Assembly (NCBI RefSeq): GCF_900188455.1
Contig: NZ_FZOL01000001.1
Location: 434,001-498,000, forward strand
Length of the DNA stretch: 64,000 nt
Source: Pseudomonas japonica
GTDB taxonomy: Bacteria; Pseudomonadota; Gammaproteobacteria; Pseudomonadales; Pseudomonadaceae
Direction: 5' to 3'
Part shown: positions 29,961 to 39,103 of the stretch, in pieces
Position numbering within the stretch: position 1 is the stretch's first letter
How the letters are laid out: each line of letters opens with the position of its first letter
The notes under the pieces: model-generated
What the model was told of the DNA's origin: nothing
The model's database searches: none
What the model saw: the letters and a program-made list of their open reading frames with translations, nothing else
Translations under genes and position numbers: made by a program

Positions 29961-32003
29961 TTACTTGATGCGCTGACCCGGCTTGGCGCCGCTGTCAGGG
30001 CTGAGCAGGTAGATTTCCTCACCACCAGGGCCGGCGGCCATGACCATCCCCTCGGAAACGCCGAAACGCATTTTCCGTGGCTTGAGGTTGGCGATCATCA
30101 TGGTCAGGCGACCTTCCAGCTTGGCCGGGTCCGGGTACGCCGACTTGATCCCGGAGAACACGTTGCGCTGCTCGTCACCGATGTCCAGGGTCAGGCGCAG
30201 CAGCTTGTCGGCACCTTCCACGGCTTCGGCCTTGAGGATCAGGGCGACGCGCAGGTCGACCGCGGCGAAGGTATCGAACTCGATTTCCGGCGACAGCGGA
30301 TCCTTGCTCAGTTCGCCGTTGCCGGCAGGAGCCGGTGCGCTCTGGCTGGCGGCCAGGTCTTCCCGGGAGGCTTCGACCATGGCTTCGATCCTGGCCGGCT
30401 CGATACGGGTCATCAGCGCCTTGAACGGGTTCAGCTTGTGGTTTTCCAGGCGAGTCAGGTGGTCGTTCCAGGTCAGCGGCGCGACGTTGAGGAAGCCCTC
30501 GGCCTCGGCGGCCAGTACCGGCAGCACCGGCTTGAGGAAGATCACCAGTTGGCGGAACAGGTTGATGCCCTGGGCGCAGATGGCCTGGACTTCGTCCTGC
30601 TTGCCTTCCTGCTTGGCCAGCGACCACGGAGCCTTGTCGGCGATCCAGGCGTTGGCACGGTCGGCCAGGGCCATGGTTTCACGCATGGCGCGGGAGAAGT
30701 CGCGGGCCTCGTAGGCTTCGGCGATGCCCGGGGCGGCGGCGAGGAAGGCCTCGGTCAGCTCCGGCGCGGCGTCGCCGGCGACCATCACGCCATCGTTGCC
30801 CTTGTGGATGAAGCCGGCGCAACGGCTGGCGATGTTGACCACCTTGCCGACCAGGTCGGAGTTGACCTTCTGCACGAAGTCCTCGAGGTTCAGGTCGAGG
30901 TCATCGACGCCGCGGCCCAGCTTGGAGGCGTAGTAGTAGCGCAGGTATTCCGGCGCCAGGTGGTCCAGGTAGGTGCGCGCCTTGATGAAGGTGCCGCGGG
31001 ACTTGGACATCTTCTGGCCGTTGACGGTCAGGTAGCCGTGCACGTTGATTGCGGTCGGCTTGCGGAAACCCGCGCCCTGGAGCATGGCGGGCCAGAACAG
31101 GGCGTGGAAGTTGACGATGTCCTTGCCGATGAAGTGGTACAGCTCGGCCGTCGAGTCCTTGTTCCAGAACGCATCGAAGTCCAGTTCGGGACGGCGCGCG
31201 CAGAGGTTCTTGAAGCTGGCCATGTAGCCGATCGGCGCATCCAGCCAGACGTAGAAGTACTTGCCCGGCTCGCCCGGGATCTCGAAGCCGAAATACGGCG
31301 CGTCACGGGAGATGTCCCATTCCTGCAGGCCGGAGTCCAGCCATTCGGCCAGCTTGTTGGCCACGGCGTCCTGCAGGGTGCCGCTGCGGGTCCACTCCTG
31401 GAGCATGGCCTGGAAGTCCGGCAGCTTGAAGAAGAAGTGCTGCGAGTCCTTCAGTACCGGGGTGGCGCCGGAAATCGCCGACTTCGGGTTCTTCAGCTCG
31501 GTCGGCGCGTAGGTGGCGCCGCATTTTTCGCAGTTGTCGCCGTACTGGTCCTCGGCCGCGCATTTCGGGCAGGTGCCCTTGATGAAGCGGTCGGCGAGGA
31601 ACATTTTCTTGTCCGGGTCGAAGTACTGGGTGACCGAACGGGTGGCGATGTGACCGGCGTCGCGCAGGGCCAGGTAGATCTGGTTGGACAGTTCGCGGTT
31701 TTCTTCGGCGTGGGTCGAGTGGAAGTTGTCGAAATCGACGAGGAAGTCGGCGAAGTCGCCGGCATGTTCCTTCTGTACGCCGTCGATCAGTTGTTCCGGG
31801 GTGATGCCTTCCTTTTCCGCGCGCAGCATGATCGCCGAGCCGTGGGCGTCGTCAGCGCAGACATAGATGCACTGGTTGCCACGGTGCTTCTGGAAACGCA
31901 CCCACATGTCGGTCTGGATGTACTCGAGCATGTGGCCAAGGTGGATGGAACCGTTGGCATAGGGCAGGGCACTGGTAACGAGGATCTGGCGTGGCTCGGA
32001 CAT
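29961..32003 (-). CDS. metG: Methionyl-tRNA synthetase
   Basis: Class I synthetase of 680 residues. The HIGH-type signature is HLGH in [16 protein letters not shown], the zinc knuckle is [17 protein letters not shown] and KMSKS is intact ([11 protein letters not shown]). The C-terminal 110 residues form the EMAP/Trbp111 tRNA-binding domain ([20 protein letters not shown]), as in E. coli MetG. It is divergent from mrp across about 155 bp. Confidence 0.96.
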   Translation of the reverse strand: MSEPRQILVTSALPYANGSIHLGHMLEYIQTDMWVRFQKHRGNQCIYVCADDAHGSAIMLRAEKEGITPEQLIDGVQKEHAGDFADFLVDFDNFHSTHAEENRELSNQIYLALRDAGHIATRSVTQYFDPDKKMFLADRFIKGTCPKCAAEDQYGDNCEKCGATYAPTELKNPKSAISGATPVLKDSQHFFFKLPDFQAMLQEWTRSGTLQDAVANKLAEWLDSGLQEWDISRDAPYFGFEIPGEPGKYFYVWLDAPIGYMASFKNLCARRPELDFDAFWNKDSTAELYHFIGKDIVNFHALFWPAMLQGAGFRKPTAINVHGYLTVNGQKMSKSRGTFIKARTYLDHLAPEYLRYYYASKLGRGVDDLDLNLEDFVQKVNSDLVGKVVNIASRCAGFIHKGNDGVMVAGDAAPELTEAFLAAAPGIAEAYEARDFSRAMRETMALADRANAWIADKAPWSLAKQEGKQDEVQAICAQGINLFRQLVIFLKPVLPVLAAEAEGFLNVAPLTWNDHLTRLENHKLNPFKALMTRIEPARIEAMVEASREDLAASQSAPAPAGNGELSKDPLSPEIEFDTFAAVDLRVALILKAEAVEGADKLLRLTLDIGDEQRNVFSGIKSAYPDPAKLEGRLTMMIANLKPRKMRFGVSEGMVMAAGPGGEEIYLLSPDSGAKPGQRIK

Positions 32004-32158
32004 GGGGGCTCGGCTACTTTAATTCGGCTATCGAGGGAAAAACGGTGATCGGCCACTATAAAGGGCTGGCAACTATTTTTCACCCCGTGGACGTCCCGGC
32101 GCTGACACACGGGTTAGCATAGCGGCCTGTTCGATCCAGTCTTTTATCGGGAGTCTCC

Positions 32159-33253
32159 ATGAGCGCCGTCACTCGCGCAGCGGTTGAAGCCGTCCTTCGC
32201 CAATACACCGACCCTTACCTGAACCAGGACCCTGTCAGCGCCGGCTGCGTGCGCGCCATCGTCATCGAGGGCGATCGGGTCGGCGTGCTGTTGCAACTGG
32301 GGTATGCCGCCGGCCTGTTCAAGAACGGCTGGGCACAGGTGCTGCAGACCGCTATCGAAGGGCTCGACGGCGTCAGCGCCGCCAAGGTGACCATCGACTG
32401 CGTGATCGACGCGCACAAGGCCCAGGCGCAGGTGCCGGGGCTGGCCAACGTGAAGAACATCATCGCCGTGGCCTCCGGCAAGGGCGGCGTGGGCAAGTCC
32501 ACCACCGCGGCCAACCTGGCCCTGGCCCTGGCCCGCGAAGGTGCGCGGGTCGGCATCCTCGACGCGGACATCTACGGCCCGAGCCAGGGCGTGATGTTCG
32601 GGATCGCCGAAGGCACCCGGCCGCAGGTCAAGGAGCAGAAGTGGTTCGTGCCGATCAAGGCCCATGGCGTGGAAGTCATGTCCATGGCCTTCCTCACCGA
32701 CGACAACACGCCGATGGTCTGGCGCGGTCCGATGGTTTCCGGCGCGCTGCTGCAACTGGTGACCCAGACCGCCTGGGACGATCTCGACTACCTGGTGATC
32801 GACATGCCGCCGGGTACCGGCGACATCCAGCTGACCCTGGCGCAGAAAGTCCCGGTGGCCGGCTCGGTGATCGTCACCACGCCCCAGGACCTGGCCCTGC
32901 TCGACGCGAAGAAGGGCGTGGAGATGTTCCGCAAGGTCAACATCCCGGTGCTCGGCGTGGTGGAAAACATGGCCGTGCACATCTGCTCCAACTGCGGGCA
33001 CGCCGAACACCTGTTCGGTGAGGGTGGCGGCGAAAAGCTGGCGACGCAGTATGGGGTCGAGCTGCTGGCGTCGCTGCCACTGTCGATGCTGATTCGCGAG
33101 CAGGCGGACAACGGCAAGCCGACGGCGATCGCCGAGCCGGAGAGCCAGATCGCCATGGTCTACCAGGAGCTGGCGCGCTCGGTGGGCGCGCGGCTGGTGC
33201 TGCAGGAAGCGGCGGCACCGGCGATGCCGAACATCACTGTCAGCGACGACTGA
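32159..33253 (+). CDS. mrp: Mrp/ApbC-type Fe-S cluster carrier ATPase
   Basis: P-loop protein of 364 residues. An N-terminal MIP18-like domain (about 1-90) precedes the deviant Walker A SGKGGVGKST, and the C-terminal CxxC that binds the bridging cluster is in CSNCGHAEH. Such proteins transfer [4Fe-4S] clusters to apo-enzymes (ApbC in Salmonella). The metG-divergent location is conserved in P. aeruginosa. ATG at 32159 follows GGGAG. Confidence 0.92.
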   Translation: MSAVTRAAVEAVLRQYTDPYLNQDPVSAGCVRAIVIEGDRVGVLLQLGYAAGLFKNGWAQVLQTAIEGLDGVSAAKVTIDCVIDAHKAQAQVPGLANVKNIIAVASGKGGVGKSTTAANLALALAREGARVGILDADIYGPSQGVMFGIAEGTRPQVKEQKWFVPIKAHGVEVMSMAFLTDDNTPMVWRGPMVSGALLQLVTQTAWDDLDYLVIDMPPGTGDIQLTLAQKVPVAGSVIVTTPQDLALLDAKKGVEMFRKVNIPVLGVVENMAVHICSNCGHAEHLFGEGGGEKLATQYGVELLASLPLSMLIREQADNGKPTAIAEPESQIAMVYQELARSVGARLVLQEAAAPAMPNITVSDD

Positions 33254-33268
33254 GTCCCGCGCGGGGCA

Positions 33269-33359
33269 GTAGGCGCGCGGCTTGCCCGCGAAAGGACCGC
33301 AACGCGGTCCCGGGGGTCGTCCGCTGCGCGATCCTTTCGCGGGCAAGCCGCGCTCCTAC
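33269..33359. repeat. REP-like inverted pair
   Basis: The arm GTAGGCGCGCGGCTTGCCCG continuing to CGAAAGGACC (33269-33298) is followed by ACGCGGTCCC and then by its near-complement GATCCTTTCGCGGGCAAGCC / GCGCTCCTAC (33330-33359). The two arms could form a stem of roughly 27 bp. The same unit recurs at 60.7 kb in the reverse arrangement and partly at 6.9 kb. It lies between mrp and its terminator. Confidence 0.75.
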
Positions 33360-33381
33360 GGGAGGGCACCGCGCAGGCAAT

Positions 33382-33409
33382 AAAAAACCCCGCCGAGGCG
33401 GGGTTTTTT
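33382..33409. terminator. Bidirectional terminator between mrp and the cold-shock gene
   Basis: AAAAAACCCCGCC / GGCGGGGTTTTTT with GA loop, flanked by A-run and T-run, between convergent genes. Confidence 0.92.
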
Positions 33410-33429
33410 GAAGCGCGAAACGAGGGCGA

Positions 33430-33642
33430 TTAGCCTTCTACGCGAACTTCTTCAGCTTGCATGCCTTTCTGGCCGCGGGTAGCGACGAAAGAAACTTGCT
33501 GGCCTTCTTTCAGGCTCTTGAAGCCGTCAGCCTGGATGGCTTTGAAGTGTACGAACAGGTCGTCACCGGATTGTGGGGTGATGAAGCCGAAGCCTTTTTC
33601 ATCGTTGAACCACTTGACGGTACCGGTTTGGCGATTGGACAT
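33430..33642 (-). CDS. Cold-shock domain protein (CspA family)
   Basis: Protein of 70 residues forming a single cold-shock domain, with RNP1 KGFGFI and RNP2 LFVHF, close to the P. aeruginosa CspA/CapB type ([20 protein letters not shown]). It binds single-stranded RNA and DNA as an RNA chaperone. AGGAGA lies 8 nt before the ATG at 33642. Up to 335 bp of gene-free sequence precedes it, allowing the long structured 5' leader typical of these genes. Confidence 0.93.
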   Translation of the reverse strand: MSNRQTGTVKWFNDEKGFGFITPQSGDDLFVHFKAIQADGFKSLKEGQQVSFVATRGQKGMQAEEVRVEG

Positions 33643-33977
33643 GGTCTGTCTCCTTGGACAAAGTTGATTACGGCTCAGGAACGCCCTGGCCGGGACTGAG
33701 TGCAAAAAGACAGAAAATTCATGGATGGTTGATCGAAATCATGCATCAAGTAGAGATTCTCAGTGACAACGTGCAGCACAGTGGCGGCACCTTAACCCTT
33801 TTTTTCCAAGGTGCCAATGGTCTCGACGGCCTTTTGCGCAATTCATGACTGACGGCGGCATTCGTGGCCTCCACCGGTCCGTCCGGCGAGCGGATGCAGG
33901 CTAAATCTTTGAAGCCGGCGCGTGTCCCGGTAAGATGCGCGTCACCTTTTTCACCCCGCTATTTCAGGACCCCCGCC
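33643..33977. other. Divergent region cold-shock gene / dcd
   Basis: 335 bp without a gene. It probably holds the long leader of the cold-shock gene and the dcd promoter. A GGCACCTT / AAGGTGCC inverted repeat with a T-rich 14-nt spacer lies at 33786-33815; no function can be assigned. Confidence 0.45.
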
Positions 33978-34544
33978 ATGAGCATCAAATCGGACAAGTG
34001 GATTCGCCGCATGGCGCAGGAACACGGCATGATCGAGCCGTTCGTCGAGCGCCAGGTGCGCAACGACGGCAACGACAAGCTGATCTCCTTCGGTGTCTCC
34101 AGCTATGGCTACGACGTGCGCTGCGCCGACGAATTCAAGGTGTTCACCAACATCAACTCGGCCACCGTCGATCCGAAGAACTTCGACGCCGGCAGCTTCG
34201 TCGACGTCAAGAGCGATGTCTGCATCATCCCGCCGAACTCCTTCGCCCTGGCCCGTACCGTCGAGTACTTCCGCATCCCGCGCAACGTCCTGACCATCTG
34301 CCTGGGCAAGAGCACCTACGCGCGCTGCGGCATCATCGTCAACGTCACCCCGCTGGAACCGGAGTGGGAAGGTCACGTGACCCTCGAGTTCTCCAACACC
34401 ACCACCCTGCCGGCGAAGATCTACGCCAACGAGGGCGTGGCGCAGATGCTTTTCCTCGAGTCCGATGAGGAGTGTGAAGTCTCCTACAAGGATCGCGGTG
34501 GCAAGTACCAGGGCCAGCGTGGCGTGACCCTGCCTCGCACCTGA
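33978..34544 (+). CDS. dcd: dCTP deaminase
   Basis: Enzyme of 188 residues that deaminates dCTP to dUTP in pyrimidine nucleotide synthesis. Motifs are [15 protein letters not shown], the catalytic Glu region [29 protein letters not shown] and the C-terminal lid [22 protein letters not shown] at 33978. In P. aeruginosa dcd also follows the metG-apbC block. Confidence 0.95.
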   Translation: MSIKSDKWIRRMAQEHGMIEPFVERQVRNDGNDKLISFGVSSYGYDVRCADEFKVFTNINSATVDPKNFDAGSFVDVKSDVCIIPPNSFALARTVEYFRIPRNVLTICLGKSTYARCGIIVNVTPLEPEWEGHVTLEFSNTTTLPAKIYANEGVAQMLFLESDEECEVSYKDRGGKYQGQRGVTLPRT

Positions 34545-34656
34545 TACGAAGCGCCTGATCCGACGAAGCGGGGGAATTCCCCCGGCATTCGGCACTCCAA
34601 CGAGATGAACCGTCCCGACGCGCACGAGGCGCGCCGGCTCTCGTCAGGAGCAGCCA

Positions 34657-34881
34657 ATGAAACTCGACCCAACCATCAGCGCCAAGCTGGCCCTGCTGCA
34701 GCCCAACCAGATCGGGCTGCCGGCATGGTCGCTGCTGGCGCATCCGCCCATGCAGGTCGGTGGCGTGCCAGGCCAGCCCGACCCCGACACCCCGCAACCG
34801 CCGCAGCCCGGTGAAACCCCGCCCATGGAGCCGGGGGAGCCGACTCTGCCGGACGAACCACCGCCTGCCCCGGTCGCCTGA
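34657..34881 (+). CDS. Small proline-rich protein of unknown function
   Basis: 74 residues. The first 35 residues (MKLDPTISAKLALLQPNQIG, LPAWSLLAHPPMQVGG) look folded or helical; the remaining half is Pro/Glu/Asp-rich (QPDPDTPQPPQPGETPP...) and surely extended. AGGAGC precedes the ATG by 8 nt. No signal peptide or membrane helix. I recall similar short proline-rich proteins in other Pseudomonas but know no function. It sits where argR would be expected after aotP, though on the other strand. Confidence 0.6.
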   Translation: MKLDPTISAKLALLQPNQIGLPAWSLLAHPPMQVGGVPGQPDPDTPQPPQPGETPPMEPGEPTLPDEPPPAPVA

Positions 34882-34920
34882 TTCCGCGCGGCGACAGACC
34901 TCCGGCGACGGCCATCGGTG

Positions 34921-35685
34921 TTACTTCAGGTTGCCCCGCAGGAACTGCTGCAGGCGTTCGCTCTTCGGTTGGCCAAGGACTTCGGCGGGCGGGCCCTGTT
35001 CTTCCACCAGGCCCTGGTGAAGGAACATCACCTGGCTGGAGACCTGGCGAGCAAAGGCCATTTCATGGGTGACCATGATCATGGTGCGGCCTTCCTCGGC
35101 CAGCCCCTGGATCACCCGCAGCACTTCGCCGACCAGTTCCGGGTCGAGGGCCGAGGTGGGTTCGTCGAACAGCAGGACTTCCGGCTCCATGGCCAGGGCG
35201 CGGGCGATGGCGACGCGCTGCTGCTGGCCGCCGGACAGGAACGCCGGATACTGGTCGGCGACCCGCGACGCCAGGCCGACCTTGTCCAGGTAGCGCCGCG
35301 CCCGTTCCTCGGCGTCCTGCTTGCTCACCCCGAGCACCCGTCGCGGCGCCATGCAGATGTTTTCCAGCACGCTGAGGTGGCTCCACAGGTTGAAGTGCTG
35401 GAACACCATGGCCAGCCGCGTGCGCAGGCGCTGCAGCTCGTCGGCGTCGGCCACGTGCATGCCGTGGCGGTCGTGGGCCATGCGGATGTCCTTGCCATCC
35501 AGGGTCATGCGCCCGTCGTCGGGCTGTTCGAGAAAGTTGATGCAGCGCAGGAAAGTGCTCTTGCCCGAGCCGCTGGCGCCGATCAGGCTGATCACGTCGC
35601 CGGTCTTCGCCTGCAGCGAGACGCCCTTGAGCACTTTGTGCTCGCCGTAACTCTTGTGCAGGTCTTCGATGGTCAGTTTGTACAC
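34921..35685 (-). CDS. aotP: Arginine/ornithine ABC transporter ATPase AotP
   Basis: ATPase of 254 residues, HisP-like. Walker A is GASGSGKST (about 36-44), the signature is [15 protein letters not shown], Walker B is [14 protein letters not shown], and MVTHEMAFAR is the switch region. The HisP-type insertion (DRHGMHVADADELQRLRTRL) between Walker A and the Q loop is present. The start is GTG at 35685 with GAGGGAT upstream, 10 nt after aotO. It drives basic amino-acid uptake. Confidence 0.9.
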   Translation of the reverse strand: MYKLTIEDLHKSYGEHKVLKGVSLQAKTGDVISLIGASGSGKSTFLRCINFLEQPDDGRMTLDGKDIRMAHDRHGMHVADADELQRLRTRLAMVFQHFNLWSHLSVLENICMAPRRVLGVSKQDAEERARRYLDKVGLASRVADQYPAFLSGGQQQRVAIARALAMEPEVLLFDEPTSALDPELVGEVLRVIQGLAEEGRTMIMVTHEMAFARQVSSQVMFLHQGLVEEQGPPAEVLGQPKSERLQQFLRGNLK

Positions 35686-35695
35686 GCACGATCCC

Positions 35696-36811
35696 TCATG
35701 GCGACAGCAGATAACCGCTACGGTAGGCCTCGCGCCCGGCGACATGGGCAATCACCATGCCGGCGCTGGCCATGCGCCGCAGCGAGCGGGCGTAGAGCAG
35801 GCCGGCCTGGGTGTTGCGCACCGGCGTGACGCGGTCGTTCAGCGGGTCGATGACCTCGGCCACCAGTTGCCCGGCCTCCAGGTATTCGCCCGGCGCGACA
35901 TGGAACACCAGCAGCCCGCCCAGCGGCGTCGCCACCGGTTCCACCGCGGCCAGCGGCGTGGCCGGGTAGAGCAGCGGCGGCAGCGGCGCCGGCTCGCCTT
36001 CGATGGCGCCGAAGCGGGTCAGGTACTGCAGGATCGCCTCGCAGTCGGCCTGGGCCAGCGGATGGCTGACATCGCCCTGGCCACGCAGCTCGACGGTCAC
36101 CGAGAAGCTGCCCATGGGGATCGGGAACTGCTTGCCGAAGCGCTGTTGCAACTGCCACCAGACCAGGGTGAAGCACTCGTCGAACGACTGCCCGCCGGAG
36201 TCGGTGGCGAGCAGGCTGGCCTGCACGCCGAGGTAGCGCGACAGCGGTTCGACCTGGGCCCAGGCTTCCGGCGTGGTGTACAGGTGTTCGACGGCCTCGA
36301 AGTCGCAGTGCAGGTCGAGGACCATGTCGGCGTCGCAGGCCAGGCGCTGCAGGGTCAGGCGCTGCGACTGCAGTGGCGTGGCCGCCGGGTGGGCGTCGAG
36401 GCCGCGGCGCAGGTACTCGCGGATCAGGTCCAGGTTGTGCTGCGGGTCCTGGGTCAGGTGGTCCTCGATCTGGTCGCCGATCTGGTCGGTGAGGTCGACG
36501 AAGCGGCGGTTGAAGTTTTCGCCGCTCTGCATTTCGTAGCGGCCCAGGGGTACGTCCATCAGCACCTGTTCCAGGCCCACCGGGTTGGCCACCGGCACCA
36601 GAACGATCTCGCGGCGCAGCAGGCCCTGGGTCTCCAGCTCGGCGAGACGTTGCTTGAGGTGCCAGGCCACCAGCATGCCGGGCAGTTCGTCGGCGTGCAG
36701 CGAGGCCTGGATGTAGATCTTGCCGCCGGCGCGCGGGCCGAAGTGGAAGCTGTGGATCTGGCGGGCGATGCCGGGCACCGGGGCCAGCAGGTCGTGGGTC
36801 TTGTGATGCAT
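35696..36811 (-). CDS. aotO: AotO, succinylglutamate-desuccinylase/aspartoacylase-family zinc protein
   Basis: Protein of 371 residues of the AstE/AspA (M14-like) family. Zinc ligands are H and E of ASLHADELPG and a second His in DLHCDFEA; NFNRRF carries substrate-binding Arg residues. It lies inside the transport operon at the position of aotO (PA0891) in P. aeruginosa, where its role is unclear and not needed for uptake. Start at 36811 (MHHKTHDLL) is chosen over an upstream extension through aotM. Confidence 0.87.
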   Translation of the reverse strand: MHHKTHDLLAPVPGIARQIHSFHFGPRAGGKIYIQASLHADELPGMLVAWHLKQRLAELETQGLLRREIVLVPVANPVGLEQVLMDVPLGRYEMQSGENFNRRFVDLTDQIGDQIEDHLTQDPQHNLDLIREYLRRGLDAHPAATPLQSQRLTLQRLACDADMVLDLHCDFEAVEHLYTTPEAWAQVEPLSRYLGVQASLLATDSGGQSFDECFTLVWWQLQQRFGKQFPIPMGSFSVTVELRGQGDVSHPLAQADCEAILQYLTRFGAIEGEPAPLPPLLYPATPLAAVEPVATPLGGLLVFHVAPGEYLEAGQLVAEVIDPLNDRVTPVRNTQAGLLYARSLRRMASAGMVIAHVAGREAYRSGYLLSP

Positions 36812-36819
36812 GGAAAGTC

Positions 36820-37530
36820 CTAGTGAGCGGGGCCGAGGAAGGCCAGCCAGCGCCGTTCGGCGAGGCGGAACAGGCCGACCAGGGTGAAAGTGACGCACAG
36901 GTAGATCAGCGCCGCGATGCCGAACGACTGGAAGGTGAGGAAGGTCGCCGAGTTGGCGTCCCGCGCCACTTTCAGGATATCCGGCACGGTGGCGGTGAAG
37001 GCCACGGTGGTCGAATGCAGCATCAGGATCACCTCATTGCTGTAGAACGGCAGCGAGCGGCGCAGTGCCGACGGCATGATGATGTAAGCATAGAGTTTCC
37101 AGCCGTGCAGCCCGTACGCCCTAGCCGCCTCGATTTCGCCATGGTGCATGCTGCGGATCGCCCCGGCGAAGATCTCCGTGGTGTAGGCGCAGGTGTTCAG
37201 GGCGAAGGCGAGGATGGTGCAGTTCAGCGCATCGCGGAAGAACGCATCCAGCAGCGGTTGTTCGCGCACCGCGGCGATGCTGTAGATCCCGGTGTAGCAG
37301 ATCAGCAACTGGATGTAGAGCGGCGTGCCGCGGAACAGGTAGGTGTAGAACTGTACCGGCCAGCGTATCCAGAAACGCCGCGAGACGCGGGCGATGGACA
37401 GCGGGATCGAGGCGACGAAGCCGAACGCCAGCGACGCGCTGAGCAGCCACATGGTCATCGCCAGGCCAGTGATGTTGCTGCCGTCGGTGTAGAGGAAGGC
37501 GCGCCAGTATTCCTGCAGCAGTTCGATCAT
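36820..37530 (-). CDS. aotM: Arginine/ornithine ABC transporter permease AotM
   Basis: Permease of 236 residues, HisM family, with five or six hydrophobic segments and the EAA loop (EAARAYGLHGWKLYAYIIMPSALR). Its ATG overlaps the aotQ stop by 4 nt. It forms the membrane channel with AotQ. Confidence 0.89.
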   Translation of the reverse strand: MIELLQEYWRAFLYTDGSNITGLAMTMWLLSASLAFGFVASIPLSIARVSRRFWIRWPVQFYTYLFRGTPLYIQLLICYTGIYSIAAVREQPLLDAFFRDALNCTILAFALNTCAYTTEIFAGAIRSMHHGEIEAARAYGLHGWKLYAYIIMPSALRRSLPFYSNEVILMLHSTTVAFTATVPDILKVARDANSATFLTFQSFGIAALIYLCVTFTLVGLFRLAERRWLAFLGPAH

Positions 37531-38255
37531 CGCAGCGCCTCCCGGGTGCCGACGTTATAGCGCCGTTCCAGCCAGCGCAGGACCAGGTTCGAGGCACTGG
37601 TGATCAGCAGGTAGATCAGCGCCGCCACCACCAGGAAATAGAACAGTTGATAGGTGCTCTTGCCGGCGTCCTGCGCGGCCTTGACCAGATCGGCGAGGCC
37701 GATGATCGAAACCAGCGCGGTGGCCTTGAGCATGACCATCCAGTTGTTGCCGATGCCCGGCAGGGCGAAGCGCATCATCTGCGGGAAGACCACGAAGCGG
37801 AAGCGCTGCATGCGCTTGAGGCCATAGGCCGTGGCCGCCTCGACCTGGCCGCGCGGCACGGCGAGGATGGCGCCACGAAAGGTCTCGGTGAAATAGGCGC
37901 CGTAGATGAACCCGAGGGTGATGACGCCGGCGGCGAACGGGTCGATCTCGATGTATTCCCATTCCATGTAGTCGGTGAGGCTGGTGAGCCAGGTCTGCAG
38001 GCTGTAGAAGATCAGCAGCATCAGCACCAGGTCCGGCACGCCGCGGATCAGCGTGGTGTAGACCTGCGCCGGCAGGCGCAGCAGGCGGATCGGCGAGAGC
38101 TTGGCACTGGCGCCGATCAGGCCGAGGCCGACCGCCACCAGAAGGGACACGAAGGACAGTTTCACGGTCATCCAGGTGCCCTGCCAGAGCAGTGGGCCGA
38201 AGCCTTTCAGACTGAAGGCGGAAAGCCCGAGCAGGGCGAGCAGGTCGTCGAGCAT
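37527..38255 (-). CDS. aotQ: Arginine/ornithine ABC transporter permease AotQ
   Basis: Permease of 242 residues, HisQ family, with hydrophobic segments and EAA loop (EAATAYGLKRMQRFRFVVFPQMMR). The start at 38255 (MLDDLLALLGLSAF) is the family N-terminus; 18 further codons upstream are ignored. It lies 65 bp after aotJ, behind a hairpin. Confidence 0.88.
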   Translation of the reverse strand: MLDDLLALLGLSAFSLKGFGPLLWQGTWMTVKLSFVSLLVAVGLGLIGASAKLSPIRLLRLPAQVYTTLIRGVPDLVLMLLIFYSLQTWLTSLTDYMEWEYIEIDPFAAGVITLGFIYGAYFTETFRGAILAVPRGQVEAATAYGLKRMQRFRFVVFPQMMRFALPGIGNNWMVMLKATALVSIIGLADLVKAAQDAGKSTYQLFYFLVVAALIYLLITSASNLVLRWLERRYNVGTREALR

Positions 38256-38284
38256 TGACGCGAACCCCAAGGCAGAAAGAAGAA

Positions 38285-38309
38285 GTGCCCGCCTTTGCAG
38301 GGCGGGCAC
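38285..38309 (-). promoter_or_regulatory. Hairpin between aotJ and aotQ
   Basis: Perfect stem GTGCCCGCC / GGCGGGCAC with a 7-nt loop, no U-tract. Like the aatJ-aatQ hairpin it probably favours binding-protein expression over permease expression. Confidence 0.6.
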
Positions 38310-38320
38310 CGGTTGCGCGG

Positions 38321-39103
38321 TTATTTGCCGCTGTAGAGGTTCAGGTCACCGAAGTGCTTCTTCTGGATTTCGGCATAGGTGCCGTCGTCGTGTAACGCTT
38401 TGATACCTTTGTTCAGGAGCTCCTTCAGCTCGGTGTTACCTTTGCGGATGCCGACGGCGGTCTTCGATGGCAGCAGTTTGTCGTCCACCGGCTCGCTCAC
38501 CTCGTAGCCCGCGCCTTTCTCGGATTTCAGGAAGCCGAGCTCGGCCTGGAGCATGTCCTGGATCGAGGCATCGAGGCGGCCGGAGAGCAGGTCGGCATAG
38601 ACCTGGTCCTGGTTCTGGTAGGCCTGGGTCTTGACCCCGGCCTTGTCCAGCACGGCCTTGGCGTAGGCCTCCTGGATGGTGCCTTGCTCGTAGCCCACGG
38701 TCTTGCCCTTGAGCGAGGCCAGGTCGGCGCTCAGGCCCGAGCCTTTCTTGTAGACCAGCGAGGTTGGGCCGGAGAACAGCTCACTGGAAAAGTCGATGAC
38801 TTTCTCCCGCGCGTCGGTGACGGTCATGGACGAGATCACGCCGTCGAACTTGTTGGCCTTGAGGCCCGGAATCATGCCGTCGAAGTCACTTTCGACCCAT
38901 TTGCAGGTGACTTTCAGTTCCTTGCAGATGGCGTTGCCCAGATCGATATCGAAGCCCACCAGGCTGCCGTCGGCGGCCTTGGATTCGAAGGGGGCGTAGG
39001 ACGGATCGACGCCGAAGCGCAGCTCTTTGTATTCCTTGGCCAAGGTACTGCCGGCAGCCAGACACAGAGCAACAGCGGAAAGCGTCAGCCATGCTTTTTT
39101 CAT
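38321..39103 (-). CDS. aotJ: Periplasmic arginine/ornithine-binding protein AotJ
   Basis: Binding protein of 260 residues with a signal peptide (MKKAWLTLSAVALCLAAGSTLA). The mature N-terminus KEYKELRFGVDPSYAPFESK is the HisJ/ArgT family signature, and two Cys (CKELKVTCKW) may form the conserved disulfide. It opens the aotJQMOP operon. Start at 39103 has AAGGA upstream. Confidence 0.92.
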   Translation of the reverse strand: MKKAWLTLSAVALCLAAGSTLAKEYKELRFGVDPSYAPFESKAADGSLVGFDIDLGNAICKELKVTCKWVESDFDGMIPGLKANKFDGVISSMTVTDAREKVIDFSSELFSGPTSLVYKKGSGLSADLASLKGKTVGYEQGTIQEAYAKAVLDKAGVKTQAYQNQDQVYADLLSGRLDASIQDMLQAELGFLKSEKGAGYEVSEPVDDKLLPSKTAVGIRKGNTELKELLNKGIKALHDDGTYAEIQKKHFGDLNLYSGK

